Source of the DNA: Planctomycetia bacterium
GTDB lineage: Bacteria > Planctomycetota > Planctomycetia > Pirellulales > Thermoguttaceae
Assembly: GCA_030539295.1 (NCBI GenBank)
Contig: JAUNSJ010000012.1
Span: forward strand, 1-64,000
DNA: 64,000 nucleotides
Direction of reading: 5' to 3'
Positions 45,830 to 55,076 of this stretch are shown here, piece by piece (position 1 is the first letter of the stretch; each line of letters starts with the position of its first letter). The notes below the pieces were generated by a model. It was not told the DNA's origin and made no database searches. It saw nothing but the letters and a program-made list of their open reading frames with translations. The position numbers were made by a program, and so were the translations under genes.

Positions 45830-46765
45830 ATGAGTCGAAAATCGGAAGTAGATCGAGCCATAGGTTTTCAAGGGCCCTCCCGGATACCGATCTGGGTTGA
45901 TGGTGGTAATCTTCGTAATAGTGACGTTCTGACGTATGATTTATCGATGGGAGATGAAGACAATCCGCGGTTGAGCGAGTGGGGCTTTGAACGTTTGCGT
46001 TCGCCGAGCGGCGACTGGCTCATCCCGAAAGCAGCGACGTTGCCGGAATGGCAGGATGTGGACGCGTATCAGGCACCGCCGATGAATTCTGCGCGACGTC
46101 TGGCCGGAATTGCTAAGGCGGCGACGGTCTGTGGTGACCGCTATAGAATAGCGTCTTTTGGCATGTCGGGATTCAGTATCTATCGCGCGCTGCGGGGCGC
46201 GGAATTGAGCGCCGTTGATTTCCTCATTGAGTCGGACCGATTCATTGAGCTTATGGAGCTTATTTTTGACTTTGAAGTTGCCTTTTTTGATCTGCTATCG
46301 CGTAAAGGCTTTCACGCGATCGAGTTCTGTGACGATTGGGGAGACCGTGCGACGTCGCGTGTGACCCTGTCGCTGTGGCGAACGATGCTTAAGGCCTATT
46401 ATGCGCGGCAGTTCCGGCGTGCGAAGGAGTCCGGTCTTCATGTCTGGTTCAGTACGCCGAGTCAGTGTGCCGAGTTTTTTGGTGATTTAAAGGAGATTGG
46501 TGCCGACGTGGTCCGCGTTGATGCACCGTACGATGTCGAATTGGCGTCGCTGGGTCGGGCCTTTCGCGGCAAGCTCTGTTTCGCGGTCCGACTCGACGAA
46601 ATTGTCGGCGAGACGAACGATGATCTAAGCCTGGTGCAGCATATCTATGAGTGTTTGGCGACGAAAGATGGCGGTTTTATCGCGACGGTTGCCGATGGTG
46701 TTAATGCCGACCGAATCAATAAAATTGTGCGGCTGGTTAATAAACTGACGCCTCCGATGATCTAA
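45830..46765 (+). CDS. Uroporphyrinogen decarboxylase-like (UROD/MtaA family) protein
   Basis: 311 residues with a UROD-type barrel: an N-terminal RIPIWVDGG, a central GFHAIEFCDDWGDRATSRVTLS-like metal/active region (in part), and a C-terminal ADVVRVDAPYDVELASLGRAF. The RQAGR motif of true uroporphyrinogen decarboxylase is missing, and the sequence is closer to the methyltransferase or uncharacterised UROD homologues common in planctomycetes. ATG 45830 is chosen; a GAGGAG lies 12 nt upstream, which is somewhat far. It stands alone between an Hsp20 gene and a sugar porter, so context gives no clue. Confidence 0.78.
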   Translation: MSRKSEVDRAIGFQGPSRIPIWVDGGNLRNSDVLTYDLSMGDEDNPRLSEWGFERLRSPSGDWLIPKAATLPEWQDVDAYQAPPMNSARRLAGIAKAATVCGDRYRIASFGMSGFSIYRALRGAELSAVDFLIESDRFIELMELIFDFEVAFFDLLSRKGFHAIEFCDDWGDRATSRVTLSLWRTMLKAYYARQFRRAKESGLHVWFSTPSQCAEFFGDLKEIGADVVRVDAPYDVELASLGRAFRGKLCFAVRLDEIVGETNDDLSLVQHIYECLATKDGGFIATVADGVNADRINKIVRLVNKLTPPMI

Positions 46766-46796
46766 CTGCTGCAGCTGTGCCGTCCTGCAACAATAC

Positions 46797-46831
46797 GGGA
46801 CAGGCCTTACCTTGTCGGTCGGGACTGTCCC
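46797..46831 (+). terminator. Hairpin terminator after the UroD-like gene
   Basis: GGGACAG (46797-46803) and CTGTCCC (46825-46831) form a 7-bp stem, followed by AAACGGATTCTTTTT, 32 bases past the stop. The rest of the 431-bp gap up to 47196 holds no recognised gene; the sugar porter promoter must be there but no box pair is convincing. Confidence 0.6.
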
Positions 46832-47196
46832 AAACGGATTCTTTTTGGACTTATCTCTCTTGGGCGAAGATGACTAAAAATCAAATAACTTATACCGAAA
46901 TTTCCATAGACAGTCGCAATAAACGTTGTTAGAATAGAAGAAGAATCTGATACAGTCCGTTTTCGGTGCGCGTTTTTTCCTTGTCTTTGCCTCGCGGCAG
47001 AGCAACGTGAGAGATTTTACCAGAGCACCAGACAGCGGGTTTTGTCAGTTTGTGTTTGTCTGCCAGCTTCTATTTTATCAAAATATCGTTCCGGAGCTTC
47101 AAAAGGGTTGTTGGCCCGTAGTGCGGAACGGTTGCGGGGTAAAATAGAGGCGAGGTAAAAGTCAATCGTCATCACGCAAAACGAAGGAACCCATTC

Positions 47197-48618
47197 ATGT
47201 CGTCATCAGCGCGTAAGTATTCGTTGCTCTATATAGTAATTGTCTCGGCCCTGGGAGGTCTTCTCTTCGGCTTCGATTCCGGAGTCATATCGGGGTGCGA
47301 AAAAGCCATACAGGCGGAATATTCGCTCAGTGACTTCAGTCATGGCTTCACGGTCTCAATCGCCTTAATAGGAACGCTCATTGGCGCATTTGGAATAGGT
47401 CGGCCTGCGGATATACTGGGCCGTAAGCAGACGCTGATCTGGATGGCCGTGATGTATTTTGTGTCCGCGGTGGGGTGTGCATTTGCCCCGAACTGGATTA
47501 CGCTGGTCCTGATGCGTGGCCTGGGCGGTATCGCGATAGGCGGGTCGTCTGTGGTGGTTCCGCTCTATATTGTTGAAGTAGCGCCGGGACATGTGCGCGG
47601 GCGACTGGTGGCCTTGAACCAACTCAATATCGTATTTGGCATTCTCGTTTCCTATATATCGAACTATTTCGTTGCCATAGCGATTGACCAGCAGAGTGTT
47701 TTATGGAGTTGGTGCGACCATTTTGCCAATTTGTTTGTGAGCGTGCCCATGGCGGCCGAGTCGATAAAATGGCGCCTTATGCTGGGCGTGGAAGCGGTTC
47801 CTGCCTTGGCGTTCTTCCTCCTGCTCTTCTCCATACCGGAGACACCGCGCTGGCTCGTTCGCGCGGGTCGAAAAGAGGAATCACTCGCTGTACTTGAAGG
47901 GATTGGCGACCCGACGCCGCAAGCGACCCTCGACGAAATCGCCGATACACTGCAAAATGCGTCACACGGCGAAAACGTTCCCCTGTTTCAGAAAATGTAT
48001 TTCATGCCCATCTTTCTGGCTTGGGCTGTTGCCATGTTCAATCAGCTTTCGGGCATTAACGCGATTAATTATTACGCGCCACGTATCTTCGAAATCTTTA
48101 TGGGAACGCAATCGGCCCTGGCCGCGACGATTGGACTGGGTTGCGTCAATCTCACCTTTACGATTCTGGCCCTGTTCTTTATTGACCGACTGGGGCGTCG
48201 TTTCCTCATGATGCTCGGAGCACTGGGTACAACGGTCATGCACTTTATCGCCGCGTGGCAGATTGGACTTGGCACAAATGCCAATCCGTATATTGTCATC
48301 CCGGCGATTCTCGGCTTTATTGCATTTTTTGCAATTTCGGAAGGAGCGGTAATCTGGGTCTTTATTGCGGAAATCTTTCCGAATGCCGTTCGTGCCAAAG
48401 GACAGGCATTGGGCAGTTTTACCCACTGGTTCATGTGCACGGTAATTTCGTGGGCCTTTCCGGTCATTGTCGGACTGTCGGATTCGTCGGGGTCGTATGC
48501 GTTCGGATTCTTTGGCTGTATGACTCTGTTGCAATTTTTCTTTGCTTGGAAAATTATGCCGGAGACCAAAGGCGGCACAATTGAGACGATCGAGAAGCGA
48601 TGGAGGAAATCAGCATGA
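47197..48618 (+). CDS. MFS sugar porter (XylE/GalP-like)
   Basis: Twelve-helix sugar:proton symporter of 473 residues. Signature pieces of the sugar porter family are all present: GRPADILGRKQ after TM2, an RGLGGIAIGG loop, PETPRWLVRAGR at the end of the first half, GRRFLMMLGALG after TM8 and PETKGGTIETIE at the C-terminus. It starts behind AAGGAA and its stop overlaps the glycyl radical enzyme start (ATGA), so the transported sugar or polyol is probably linked to that enzyme. Specificity is not predictable. Confidence 0.94.
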   Translation: MSSSARKYSLLYIVIVSALGGLLFGFDSGVISGCEKAIQAEYSLSDFSHGFTVSIALIGTLIGAFGIGRPADILGRKQTLIWMAVMYFVSAVGCAFAPNWITLVLMRGLGGIAIGGSSVVVPLYIVEVAPGHVRGRLVALNQLNIVFGILVSYISNYFVAIAIDQQSVLWSWCDHFANLFVSVPMAAESIKWRLMLGVEAVPALAFFLLLFSIPETPRWLVRAGRKEESLAVLEGIGDPTPQATLDEIADTLQNASHGENVPLFQKMYFMPIFLAWAVAMFNQLSGINAINYYAPRIFEIFMGTQSALAATIGLGCVNLTFTILALFFIDRLGRRFLMMLGALGTTVMHFIAAWQIGLGTNANPYIVIPAILGFIAFFAISEGAVIWVFIAEIFPNAVRAKGQALGSFTHWFMCTVISWAFPVIVGLSDSSGSYAFGFFGCMTLLQFFFAWKIMPETKGGTIETIEKRWRKSA

Positions 48619-50690
48619 GTACGCGTCTGGACAAACTGCGTGACACGATCGTCGAGCGGCGACAAGGGGCGTTGCGACGTGATGTCGATTGGAATCTGCT
48701 ACTACCGAAACGTGCGGAGTCGCGATGTGCCCGGGCCGCGGAAGGACTGCAAGCCGTTTTGCAAGAGGAATCCAAAACGCCGGTCTTTCTTCCCGGGGAA
48801 CGTATTTGTCTTACGCGCACATGCCGTAATCTGCCTGCAAGGTATTCCGAGTCGGAGATGGCGGCCCTGCGCAAGACGGCGTATTTTCACGAAATGGGCG
48901 TTGTCTTTAATATAAGTCCGAATTATGCGGAGACGATTGAGTGTGGACTTGAGGCACGCCGCGCGGAAGTCGAATCGCGTCTGGCGTGTGCGAAAGACGA
49001 GGGAGACGCGGAGGGAGTCGATTTTTTGCGCGCCGTACTCCAGTCGATGGACGCGGTTCTTCAGTTGACAGACGCCTATCGTGATGAGGCGGAGAGGCAG
49101 GGTCTGAAAGAACTGACAGCCCTTCTGAACCGCGTTCCGCGTCAGGGAGCACGCACGTTTCATGAGGCGTTGCAGTTCCTCCGCATACTGCATTATGTCC
49201 TCTGGTGCGAAGGGGACTACCACAACGGACTCGGCCGAGTGGACCAATATTTATATCCCTGGCTGGCGAGCGATCTTGCGGCAGGTCGCATTACGGAAGA
49301 GGAGGCCCTTGAGCTTTTGCAAGAGTTTTTTCTGGCGTGTAATCGCGATAGTGACCTTTATGTGGGGGTGCAGCAGGGAGATAACGGTCAGAGTCTCATG
49401 CTGGGCGGCTGCGATGCCTCGGGTAAAGACGCAACGAATCTTCTAACCTTATTGGCCCTGGAAGCGGCGAAGCGAAACCGACTCATAGACCCGAAAATTA
49501 ATTTGCGGGTTTCGTCGCAGACGGATCCAAAACTTTACGAAAAAGCGACGGAACTGACCCGGCTCGGACTCGGCTTTCCGCAATACGCCAATGACGATAT
49601 TGTCATCCCCGGTCTGGTCCAACTTGGCTATTCCCTTGAGGATGCGAGAGATTACACCGTGGCCGCATGCTGGGAGTTTATTATACCCGGTTGCGGTATG
49701 GATATTCCGAATATCGGCGCGGTCTCGTTCCCCGGGACCGTCGATACGGTCATGCGCCAGCCCGAGGCGAAGGAGTGCGAGTCGTTTAGCGCATTTCAAA
49801 AATTAGTGCGTCAGGAACTGTTTCTTCGGGCTGACCGGTTGCAGGAATCGCTTACGCGGGTCGATATGCTTCCCTGTCCGTTCATTTCATCTCTTTGTCA
49901 GGGACGTATTGCGGCGGCGCGGGACGTCTCGCTGGGGAATAAATACAATAATTTTGGCATTCACGGAACCGGACTGGCCACGGCGGTCGATTCTCTTGCG
50001 GTCATAAAAGAACTTGTTTTTGACCGTCGCGAAATGACCTTGCCGGAACTGGTTACGATCGTTGACCGCAATTTTGAAGGAGCGGACGCTCTCTACGCGA
50101 AAGTGCGCTATCATATTCCGAAAATGGGTAACGATGAGCAGGAGCCGGACGAGATCGCCGTATCGCTTTTGGCCGATTTTGCGGACTCCTGGGCCGGGCG
50201 GGTCAATAGTCGCGGCGGCTGTTTTCGAGCCGGGACTGGTTCGGCCATGTACTATCTGTGGCATGCAAATGAGCTGCCTGCCTCGCCGGACGGTCGCCTC
50301 CGGAATGAGCCTTTCCCGGCCAACTACGCGCCGTCGCTGGGTGTGAGCGTTAAGGGGCCCATAAGTGTCGTCGCGTCGTTTACGAAGCCGGACCTGAAGC
50401 GAACTGTTAATGGCGGTCCTCTGACGATAGAACTTCATGACAGCGTTTTTGCACAGAGCGACGGGCTGGAAAAAGTTGCCCGACTTGTGCAATTCTTTGT
50501 TGACCAAGGCGGTCATCAGTTGCAAATCAATACGATCAATCGCGATACCTTGCTCGACGCGCAGGAGCATCCGGAAAAATGGCGTCATTTGATCGTTCGC
50601 GTCTGGGGCTGGAGCGGTTACTTCGTTGAGCTTGACAAGCCGTATCAGGACCAGATCATCAAGCGGGCCGAAATGACCTTTACCCCGTAG
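48615..50690 (+). CDS. Glycyl radical enzyme (PFL/dehydratase superfamily), unknown substrate
   Basis: 691 residues. The thiyl-radical cysteine is in AACWEF (Cys352, with Glu354 two residues on, the CxE pattern of the eliminase/dehydratase group rather than the CC of pyruvate formate-lyase). The glycyl loop is VRVWGWSGYF near the end (Gly665, 27 residues from the C-terminus). NGQSLMLGG marks the central barrel. It is shorter than most PFL or dehydratase members (about 750-850). ATG 48615 has GGAGG in front and overlaps the porter stop. The activase follows. Substrate is likely derived from the imported sugar. No microcompartment genes are seen. Confidence 0.92.
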   Translation: MSTRLDKLRDTIVERRQGALRRDVDWNLLLPKRAESRCARAAEGLQAVLQEESKTPVFLPGERICLTRTCRNLPARYSESEMAALRKTAYFHEMGVVFNISPNYAETIECGLEARRAEVESRLACAKDEGDAEGVDFLRAVLQSMDAVLQLTDAYRDEAERQGLKELTALLNRVPRQGARTFHEALQFLRILHYVLWCEGDYHNGLGRVDQYLYPWLASDLAAGRITEEEALELLQEFFLACNRDSDLYVGVQQGDNGQSLMLGGCDASGKDATNLLTLLALEAAKRNRLIDPKINLRVSSQTDPKLYEKATELTRLGLGFPQYANDDIVIPGLVQLGYSLEDARDYTVAACWEFIIPGCGMDIPNIGAVSFPGTVDTVMRQPEAKECESFSAFQKLVRQELFLRADRLQESLTRVDMLPCPFISSLCQGRIAAARDVSLGNKYNNFGIHGTGLATAVDSLAVIKELVFDRREMTLPELVTIVDRNFEGADALYAKVRYHIPKMGNDEQEPDEIAVSLLADFADSWAGRVNSRGGCFRAGTGSAMYYLWHANELPASPDGRLRNEPFPANYAPSLGVSVKGPISVVASFTKPDLKRTVNGGPLTIELHDSVFAQSDGLEKVARLVQFFVDQGGHQLQINTINRDTLLDAQEHPEKWRHLIVRVWGWSGYFVELDKPYQDQIIKRAEMTFTP

Positions 50691-50715
50691 CCACACCCAG
50701 ACAGCAGTAATATTA

Positions 50716-51708
50716 ATGACAGACAGACCAGGAGCAGAGGTATCCAGCGCGGATCATGGCGGCCAGAGTCCGGCGAGCAGTGAGAGTCATGACGTGAGTC
50801 GCGGCGAGTCAAAACCTGTTCCGGGTACGATTTTTGAGATTCGCGAGTTCACACTGCATGACGGACCGGGGATACGGACAAGCGTTTTTTTCAAGGGGTG
50901 CCCGCTCCGCTGCCTGTGGTGTCATAATCCGGAAGGCCAGTCGCAACGGCCGGAACTGCTGGTCAATTCGAGTGTATGTACACATTGCGGGGGCTGTCGG
51001 AAGGTCTGCCCTGTTGGTACGGACCCGGACGCGTGTACGGTCTGTGGACGCTGTACCCAGGTCTGTCCTCAAAATGCAAGGCGTCTTTGCGGCGAAAGTA
51101 TAACAGGGCAGGAGTTGGTCGCGAAGCTGCTTCGGCGTCGTGACCTCTATACGCTGTCAGGAGGGGGTGTAACGCTTACCGGCGGTGAACCGTTAGCTCA
51201 ACCGGACTTCGCGGCAGACGTCGCACGGCGTCTGCGGGTGGCCGGGGTCCATGTGGCCTTGGAGACGTGCGGCTGGGCGGACCACGCCGCGTATCAAAAA
51301 CTCGTTCATGAAGTTCAACTGGTCTATCAAGACATAAAAGTCGTCGATCGCCAGCGACACCGGAAACTGACCGGTCGCGATAATACGCTCATTCTCGAAA
51401 ATCTTCACTGGCTTGAAAGAAGCGGAACGGCTTATGTCATTCGTGTCCCGCTGATTCCCGGCCTGAACGATTCGCAAGAGGACCTCAAGGCGGTCGCGGC
51501 ACGCCTGTCGCCGTCCCCTGGCCTGGTAGCGGTCGAACTGATCCCCTATAACATCGCCGCTGGAGCGAAATATCATCTCCTGCAGAAGGCATATCCGCTG
51601 CGGAATCTGACTTTTCCGCAGACCAAACAGGAGCAATGTGAGACAACGACGAGCGATCCGCTCCTAAAGCCCTTTATCGACCGCGGCATTACGGCCCGAC
51701 ACTATTAA
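50716..51708 (+). CDS. Glycyl radical enzyme activase (radical SAM)
   Basis: 330 residues; installs the glycyl radical on the enzyme encoded just upstream (25-bp gap). CPLRCLWC supplies the CxxxCxxC radical-SAM cluster. It is followed by a ferredoxin-like insert with CTHCGGCRKVC and CTVCGRCTQVC for two auxiliary 4Fe-4S clusters, typical of activases for non-PFL enzymes, then LTGGEPLAQPDF, the SAM-binding GGE motif. An unusual 35-residue Ser/Gly-rich leader precedes the conserved GTIFEIREFTLHDGPG; no clear ribosome site precedes the chosen ATG. Confidence 0.94.
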   Translation: MTDRPGAEVSSADHGGQSPASSESHDVSRGESKPVPGTIFEIREFTLHDGPGIRTSVFFKGCPLRCLWCHNPEGQSQRPELLVNSSVCTHCGGCRKVCPVGTDPDACTVCGRCTQVCPQNARRLCGESITGQELVAKLLRRRDLYTLSGGGVTLTGGEPLAQPDFAADVARRLRVAGVHVALETCGWADHAAYQKLVHEVQLVYQDIKVVDRQRHRKLTGRDNTLILENLHWLERSGTAYVIRVPLIPGLNDSQEDLKAVAARLSPSPGLVAVELIPYNIAAGAKYHLLQKAYPLRNLTFPQTKQEQCETTTSDPLLKPFIDRGITARHY

Positions 51709-51751
51709 GGTCACGAAGCATCGCGTAAGCAATTTTGCACCGCAGAACAAA

Positions 51752-51787
51752 AACGACCGGCGGGTTCCATGGAACCAGTCGGTCGTT
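51752..51787. terminator. Bidirectional hairpin terminator
   Basis: AACGACCG (51752-51759) pairs with CGGTCGTT (51780-51787), and inside lies GGTTCC/GGAACC. It sits between the converging activase and lpxA genes and has A-rich sequence on its left, T-containing on its right. Confidence 0.75.
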
Positions 51788-51823
51788 ATAAGTTAAAGTG
51801 GGAAAGAAACGCTTGGGAACGTC

Positions 51824-52720
51824 TTAACCCACAACGCGGCGCCGATAGGGAGAGGCAATGGCACTTTCCTCTTCTTCGGTAACGACGTGCAGATGAATGG
51901 CTTTTTCCTCGGGCATAACAATCGCGGGATGGCGGGCTGTATGCCGTTCCGGAGTAATACCGCGCGTCGTCGTACCAATAAAGCTGGCCATTTCCAGACC
52001 GGGACCACTGGTAAAGTCGCTCTGAATCTTATTGACAATCTCGCGCCAAGGCAGACTGCTCTGGTACAGTACGCGATAAACCGCTTTGATCTCTTTAATT
52101 TCGTCGGAGGAGAACCCGGCCCGGCGAAGACCAACGTTGTTAAGACCAACAATTTCACTGGTTAGTCCATCGACGAGCAGGAAGGGAGGAATGTCTTTGA
52201 CGATGTGCGACTGACCGCCCACCATGGCAAAGGCGCCAATGCGGCAGAACTGATGAACCCCCACGGCACCGGAGATAAAAGCCCGGCGGCCCACAGTAAC
52301 ATGACCGGCCAGCATGGTGTTATTGGCCATAATAACGTTGTCGGAGATGCGGCAATCGTGGGCAATGTGGGCATTGACCATGAACATGCAGTTGTCGCCG
52401 ATTTCCGTTGCGTCTGCTTCGCCCATGGCTCGATGGATGGTCACGTTCTCGCGAATCATGTTGCCGTTACCAATAACGACAGAACCACAAGTATCGCCAA
52501 TCCCGACACACTGGGGAAGGCCACCAATCGTCGCGCCTTCAAACAGATGGTTGTTCGTCCCCATAACGGTATCGCGATGAACCGTAACACGGGCTTCCAA
52601 ACAACAGCCGTCGCCGATTTCAACATTATCTTCTACAACACAAAAGGGACCAATTTGAACGTCTTGTCCGATTTTTGCTTTGGGACTAACCAAGGACTGG
52701 GGATGAATTCGCACTTCCAT
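51824..52720 (-). CDS. lpxA: Acyl-ACP--UDP-N-acetylglucosamine O-acyltransferase
   Basis: First step of lipid A synthesis, in the cytoplasm. The N-terminal two thirds is the left-handed beta helix with hexapeptide repeats (VSPKAKIGQDVQIGPFCVVE in parts, GNGNMIRENVTIHRA), and NAHIAHDC holds His121, matching catalytic His125 of E. coli LpxA. The C-terminal helical bundle begins NNVGLRRAGFS. At 298 residues it has a C-terminal extension of about 35 residues over E. coli. It is evidence for lipid A. AAAGG lies before ATG 52720, and a CGCAATTGCG palindrome (52731-52740) is just upstream. Confidence 0.95.
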   Translation of the reverse strand: MEVRIHPQSLVSPKAKIGQDVQIGPFCVVEDNVEIGDGCCLEARVTVHRDTVMGTNNHLFEGATIGGLPQCVGIGDTCGSVVIGNGNMIRENVTIHRAMGEADATEIGDNCMFMVNAHIAHDCRISDNVIMANNTMLAGHVTVGRRAFISGAVGVHQFCRIGAFAMVGGQSHIVKDIPPFLLVDGLTSEIVGLNNVGLRRAGFSSDEIKEIKAVYRVLYQSSLPWREIVNKIQSDFTSGPGLEMASFIGTTTRGITPERHTARHPAIVMPEEKAIHLHVVTEEEESAIASPYRRRVVG

Positions 52721-52740
52721 TGCCTTTCATCGCAATTGCG

Positions 52741-53108
52741 GAATACTGGGTTATGACGTCGTCAGGAACTACAAGGCCTGCGACGCCGTCTGTTACATAT
52801 AACACATAAAATAATCTTTTTTGCCTCTTTTGGGAAGGGCGATTTCCGTGTATTTTCCAAAATAGGCCAAAATTTTTCTTTTTTGTTTACTTTCGCTTGC
52901 TGACACGGCAAGTTTGGTAAAATGCGTAATGTTACACCTGCCCTCTATCCGCATTACTAAAACAGTTTCTAACTCCCTTTATCGTTCTTTTTCGTTGTCT
53001 TCGTCAATAAAACCGTTGTAATTGGTAAATTTTTCCTGTTTTATTTTTAAGGAAATGGCGGACAATTTGATTTCAACTTTAAATAATCTACCTACTTTAT
53101 TAATTGTG
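52741..53108. other. AT-rich intergenic region without recognised gene
   Basis: Lies between lpxA and the C_GCAxxG_C_C gene. It is AT-rich and must hold the lpxA promoter, for which no clear box pair stands out. It contains a short CTTGC-N7-GCAAG stem and one isolated TGCGTAATGTTACA at 52923, which fits the operator pattern seen near 37950 but may be chance. Confidence 0.4.
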
Positions 53109-53453
53109 TCATTCTTTATCCAATTTTACACCAGCCAATAGAGCCCCCAAGGCAACACAGTTGGCGCAAGGCGTTTTATTCGCACTCTTAATTTCTTTAC
53201 AGGTGAGTGCTCCTGCGGTGGCCGCGAACTCCTGTTTGATGCGTTCGTGCTCGGATTCCGGGGTAACGGCCAAGGCTCCATAGAGAGCCCCGCAAAGCCC
53301 GCCTTCGGCCCGCCCGCCCCCAAAGGCCTTGAACGGTGGGACCAAATCGTCGCGTCCAGCCAAAGAGACAACCGCTTGGGCACAGTTGTAATGGTTCGGA
53401 GCTTGATGAAAGACGGATTGTGCTGTATTTATCGCATTTTGTGTAAGTTCCAT
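53109..53453 (-). CDS. C_GCAxxG_C_C family redox-type protein
   Basis: 114 residues of a family named for its cysteine pattern: YNCAQAV near the start, GGGRAEGGLCGALYGAL in the middle, then CKEIK and CANCVALGALLAG. Some members are thought to be exported or to bind redox cofactors; the function is unknown. This one has no signal peptide. The upstream gap has a minus-strand TATAAT-like box at plus 53501-53506. It is separated from lpxA by 388 bp. Confidence 0.8.
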   Translation of the reverse strand: MELTQNAINTAQSVFHQAPNHYNCAQAVVSLAGRDDLVPPFKAFGGGRAEGGLCGALYGALAVTPESEHERIKQEFAATAGALTCKEIKSANKTPCANCVALGALLAGVKLDKE

Positions 53454-53776
53454 ATCTTCTCCTCCTGTGTTCTATTACGCCCTTGACGCGCTAGAGTAAT
53501 ATTATATAATGACGTTATCCCACAATTTTAACGATGTGACTATTATAATCCATCTTTGAGGAACGTCAAAGCCCCCTACACAATATTGCGAGGTATGGCG
53601 GTGCGTGCCAAACTATCTTGCGAAGTATATGGCATTCTTCAGGCGTTCATGTCCTACAATAAAACAGGGATATTGCCTTGCTGGAAAGCGAAGCAATATC
53701 CCGAATACAGTGCCGTTGGCGGCAGACGCTGCGAAGAAACGAGTTAAGCGTGACGTCTGCCGAAAGTAGAGTCCGA
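53454..53776. other. Intergenic region with two strong hairpins
   Basis: GGGATATTGC (53667-53676) pairs perfectly with GCAATATCCC (53693-53702), and on the minus strand TGTTTTATT follows: a terminator for the sialidase operon. Between it and the sialidase stop, GGCAGACG (53721-53728) pairs with CGTCTGCC (53754-53761). The rest holds the promoter of the C_GCAxxG_C_C gene. Confidence 0.65.
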
Positions 53777-54997
53777 CTATTGGCCCAGAGCCTTGTTGGC
53801 AACGATACCAGCTCTCGAACCATCGGCAACGAATTTCCCGGCCAAGATGTCCTCTTCGGTGAAACGTGCCATCATAATTTCCTTTTCGACGAAACGATCA
53901 CGGTCCCAGGCAACATAGATCGTGCCATCCTGGGCCTGTTGTCCGGTCGGATAGGATGCGTATGGTTTGCTGTCCAGGAGGAGTCCGCCCATCCATGTCT
54001 TACCGTCGTCGTCGGAAAGAAAGGCCATCAATCTCGTTCGCCCACAATTTTCCTGAATTTTTCCGTTTTTGACCAAGAGGAGTTTACCCGATTGCAGTCT
54101 GCGAATGATAAAACGACTGCATGTGTGGGAAACGCCAGGCATGGGAGCGGCGACGGACCAGGTTTTCCCTTGATCGAAAGAAAAGGATTCACCCATTCCA
54201 TACACAGTTCGAATGGCCATCCAGAGCGAGCCATCCTTCTTTTCAACGATATTATGCTCATCGTAATTGTAATCTTTTTTTGGAACTTCGGCACGCCCGA
54301 GGAAGTTGAAAGTCTTACCCTGGTCGTCAGAAGAGTAGACGAGGGCGCCTCGTTTTTCGGGTGGAATAAAGAATTTTGCGTCCATTTGAACGACGGAAAC
54401 GGGGAGCAGATAGCGGCCCTGTGAATCGCAAACAGGCTGATTGTTCATAATGCCATCACAAATGCGTCGTGGTTCGCTCCAAACGGCGTTTTCACCGAGT
54501 TCCGGATGGTCGCAAGTCATGCACCAGATACCGCCCCGGCCATCCCAGGCGAGCATAGGGGGGACACCTTGCTCCGCTTGTGCCCAGAAGTGCCACAGGC
54601 GTCCAGTGGGGTCCTGCCAAAGGGAGGAATCGTAGGCCCGGGCAATGCCAGGTGGGTCAATAACCATGATCGGCTTACTCCAATTTTCACCACGGTCGCC
54701 ACTGGTAGCCAGTAAGACAATGTTCTCGGCATTTTCGCCGTAGTCAGTTTCCTTTGAAGCCACGTTTGTGCCACTTGTCCAGCTAACCCACAATCGGTCG
54801 GGAGATGTGGGCTGGAGACTGGGGACGCCCTGAAACTTGCGGTTGGCGTCCAGGTATTCGTCGGGAAGTTCGAGCCATATTTTAGGAGGATCTAGAGAAG
54901 ACCCTTCACTATTGGTCTCTTGCTGCGCTTCGCAATTGGCACAAGGGGCGAACAATACACAAAGGAGCAAGCCGGTCAAAGCCTTCAATCTGTGCAT
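53777..54997 (-). CDS. Exported sialidase-like (BNR/Asp-box) protein
   Basis: 406 residues with a signal peptide (to about residue 24). The beta-propeller shows Asp-box repeats SGDRGENW, SDDQGKTF, SFDQGKTW and SDDDGKTW, spaced as in six-bladed sialidases. The N-terminal arginine motif and the YPTGQQAQDGTIYVAWD strand support the exo-alpha-sialidase family; some relatives hydrolyse other glycosides, so sialic acid specificity is uncertain. It is the last gene of a run starting with the ECF sigma factor at 60265, 79 bp after the second DUF1559 gene. Ribosome site AAAGGAAA. Confidence 0.85.
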   Translation of the reverse strand: MHRLKALTGLLLCVLFAPCANCEAQQETNSEGSSLDPPKIWLELPDEYLDANRKFQGVPSLQPTSPDRLWVSWTSGTNVASKETDYGENAENIVLLATSGDRGENWSKPIMVIDPPGIARAYDSSLWQDPTGRLWHFWAQAEQGVPPMLAWDGRGGIWCMTCDHPELGENAVWSEPRRICDGIMNNQPVCDSQGRYLLPVSVVQMDAKFFIPPEKRGALVYSSDDQGKTFNFLGRAEVPKKDYNYDEHNIVEKKDGSLWMAIRTVYGMGESFSFDQGKTWSVAAPMPGVSHTCSRFIIRRLQSGKLLLVKNGKIQENCGRTRLMAFLSDDDGKTWMGGLLLDSKPYASYPTGQQAQDGTIYVAWDRDRFVEKEIMMARFTEEDILAGKFVADGSRAGIVANKALGQ

Positions 54998-55076
54998 ATT
55001 TACAAATTTCCTTTCTTATTGGTTTTAAGACACTGTAAAAAACGGACAAACGCATCTGTTTTTTGTTCGGCATCAT

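Noticed and set aside
52923-52936. Single TGCGY-N4-TTAC match upstream of the C_GCAxxG_C_C and lpxA genes
   Set aside because: With about nine fixed positions, roughly one match is expected by chance in 64 kb on both strands, and it is a lone copy.
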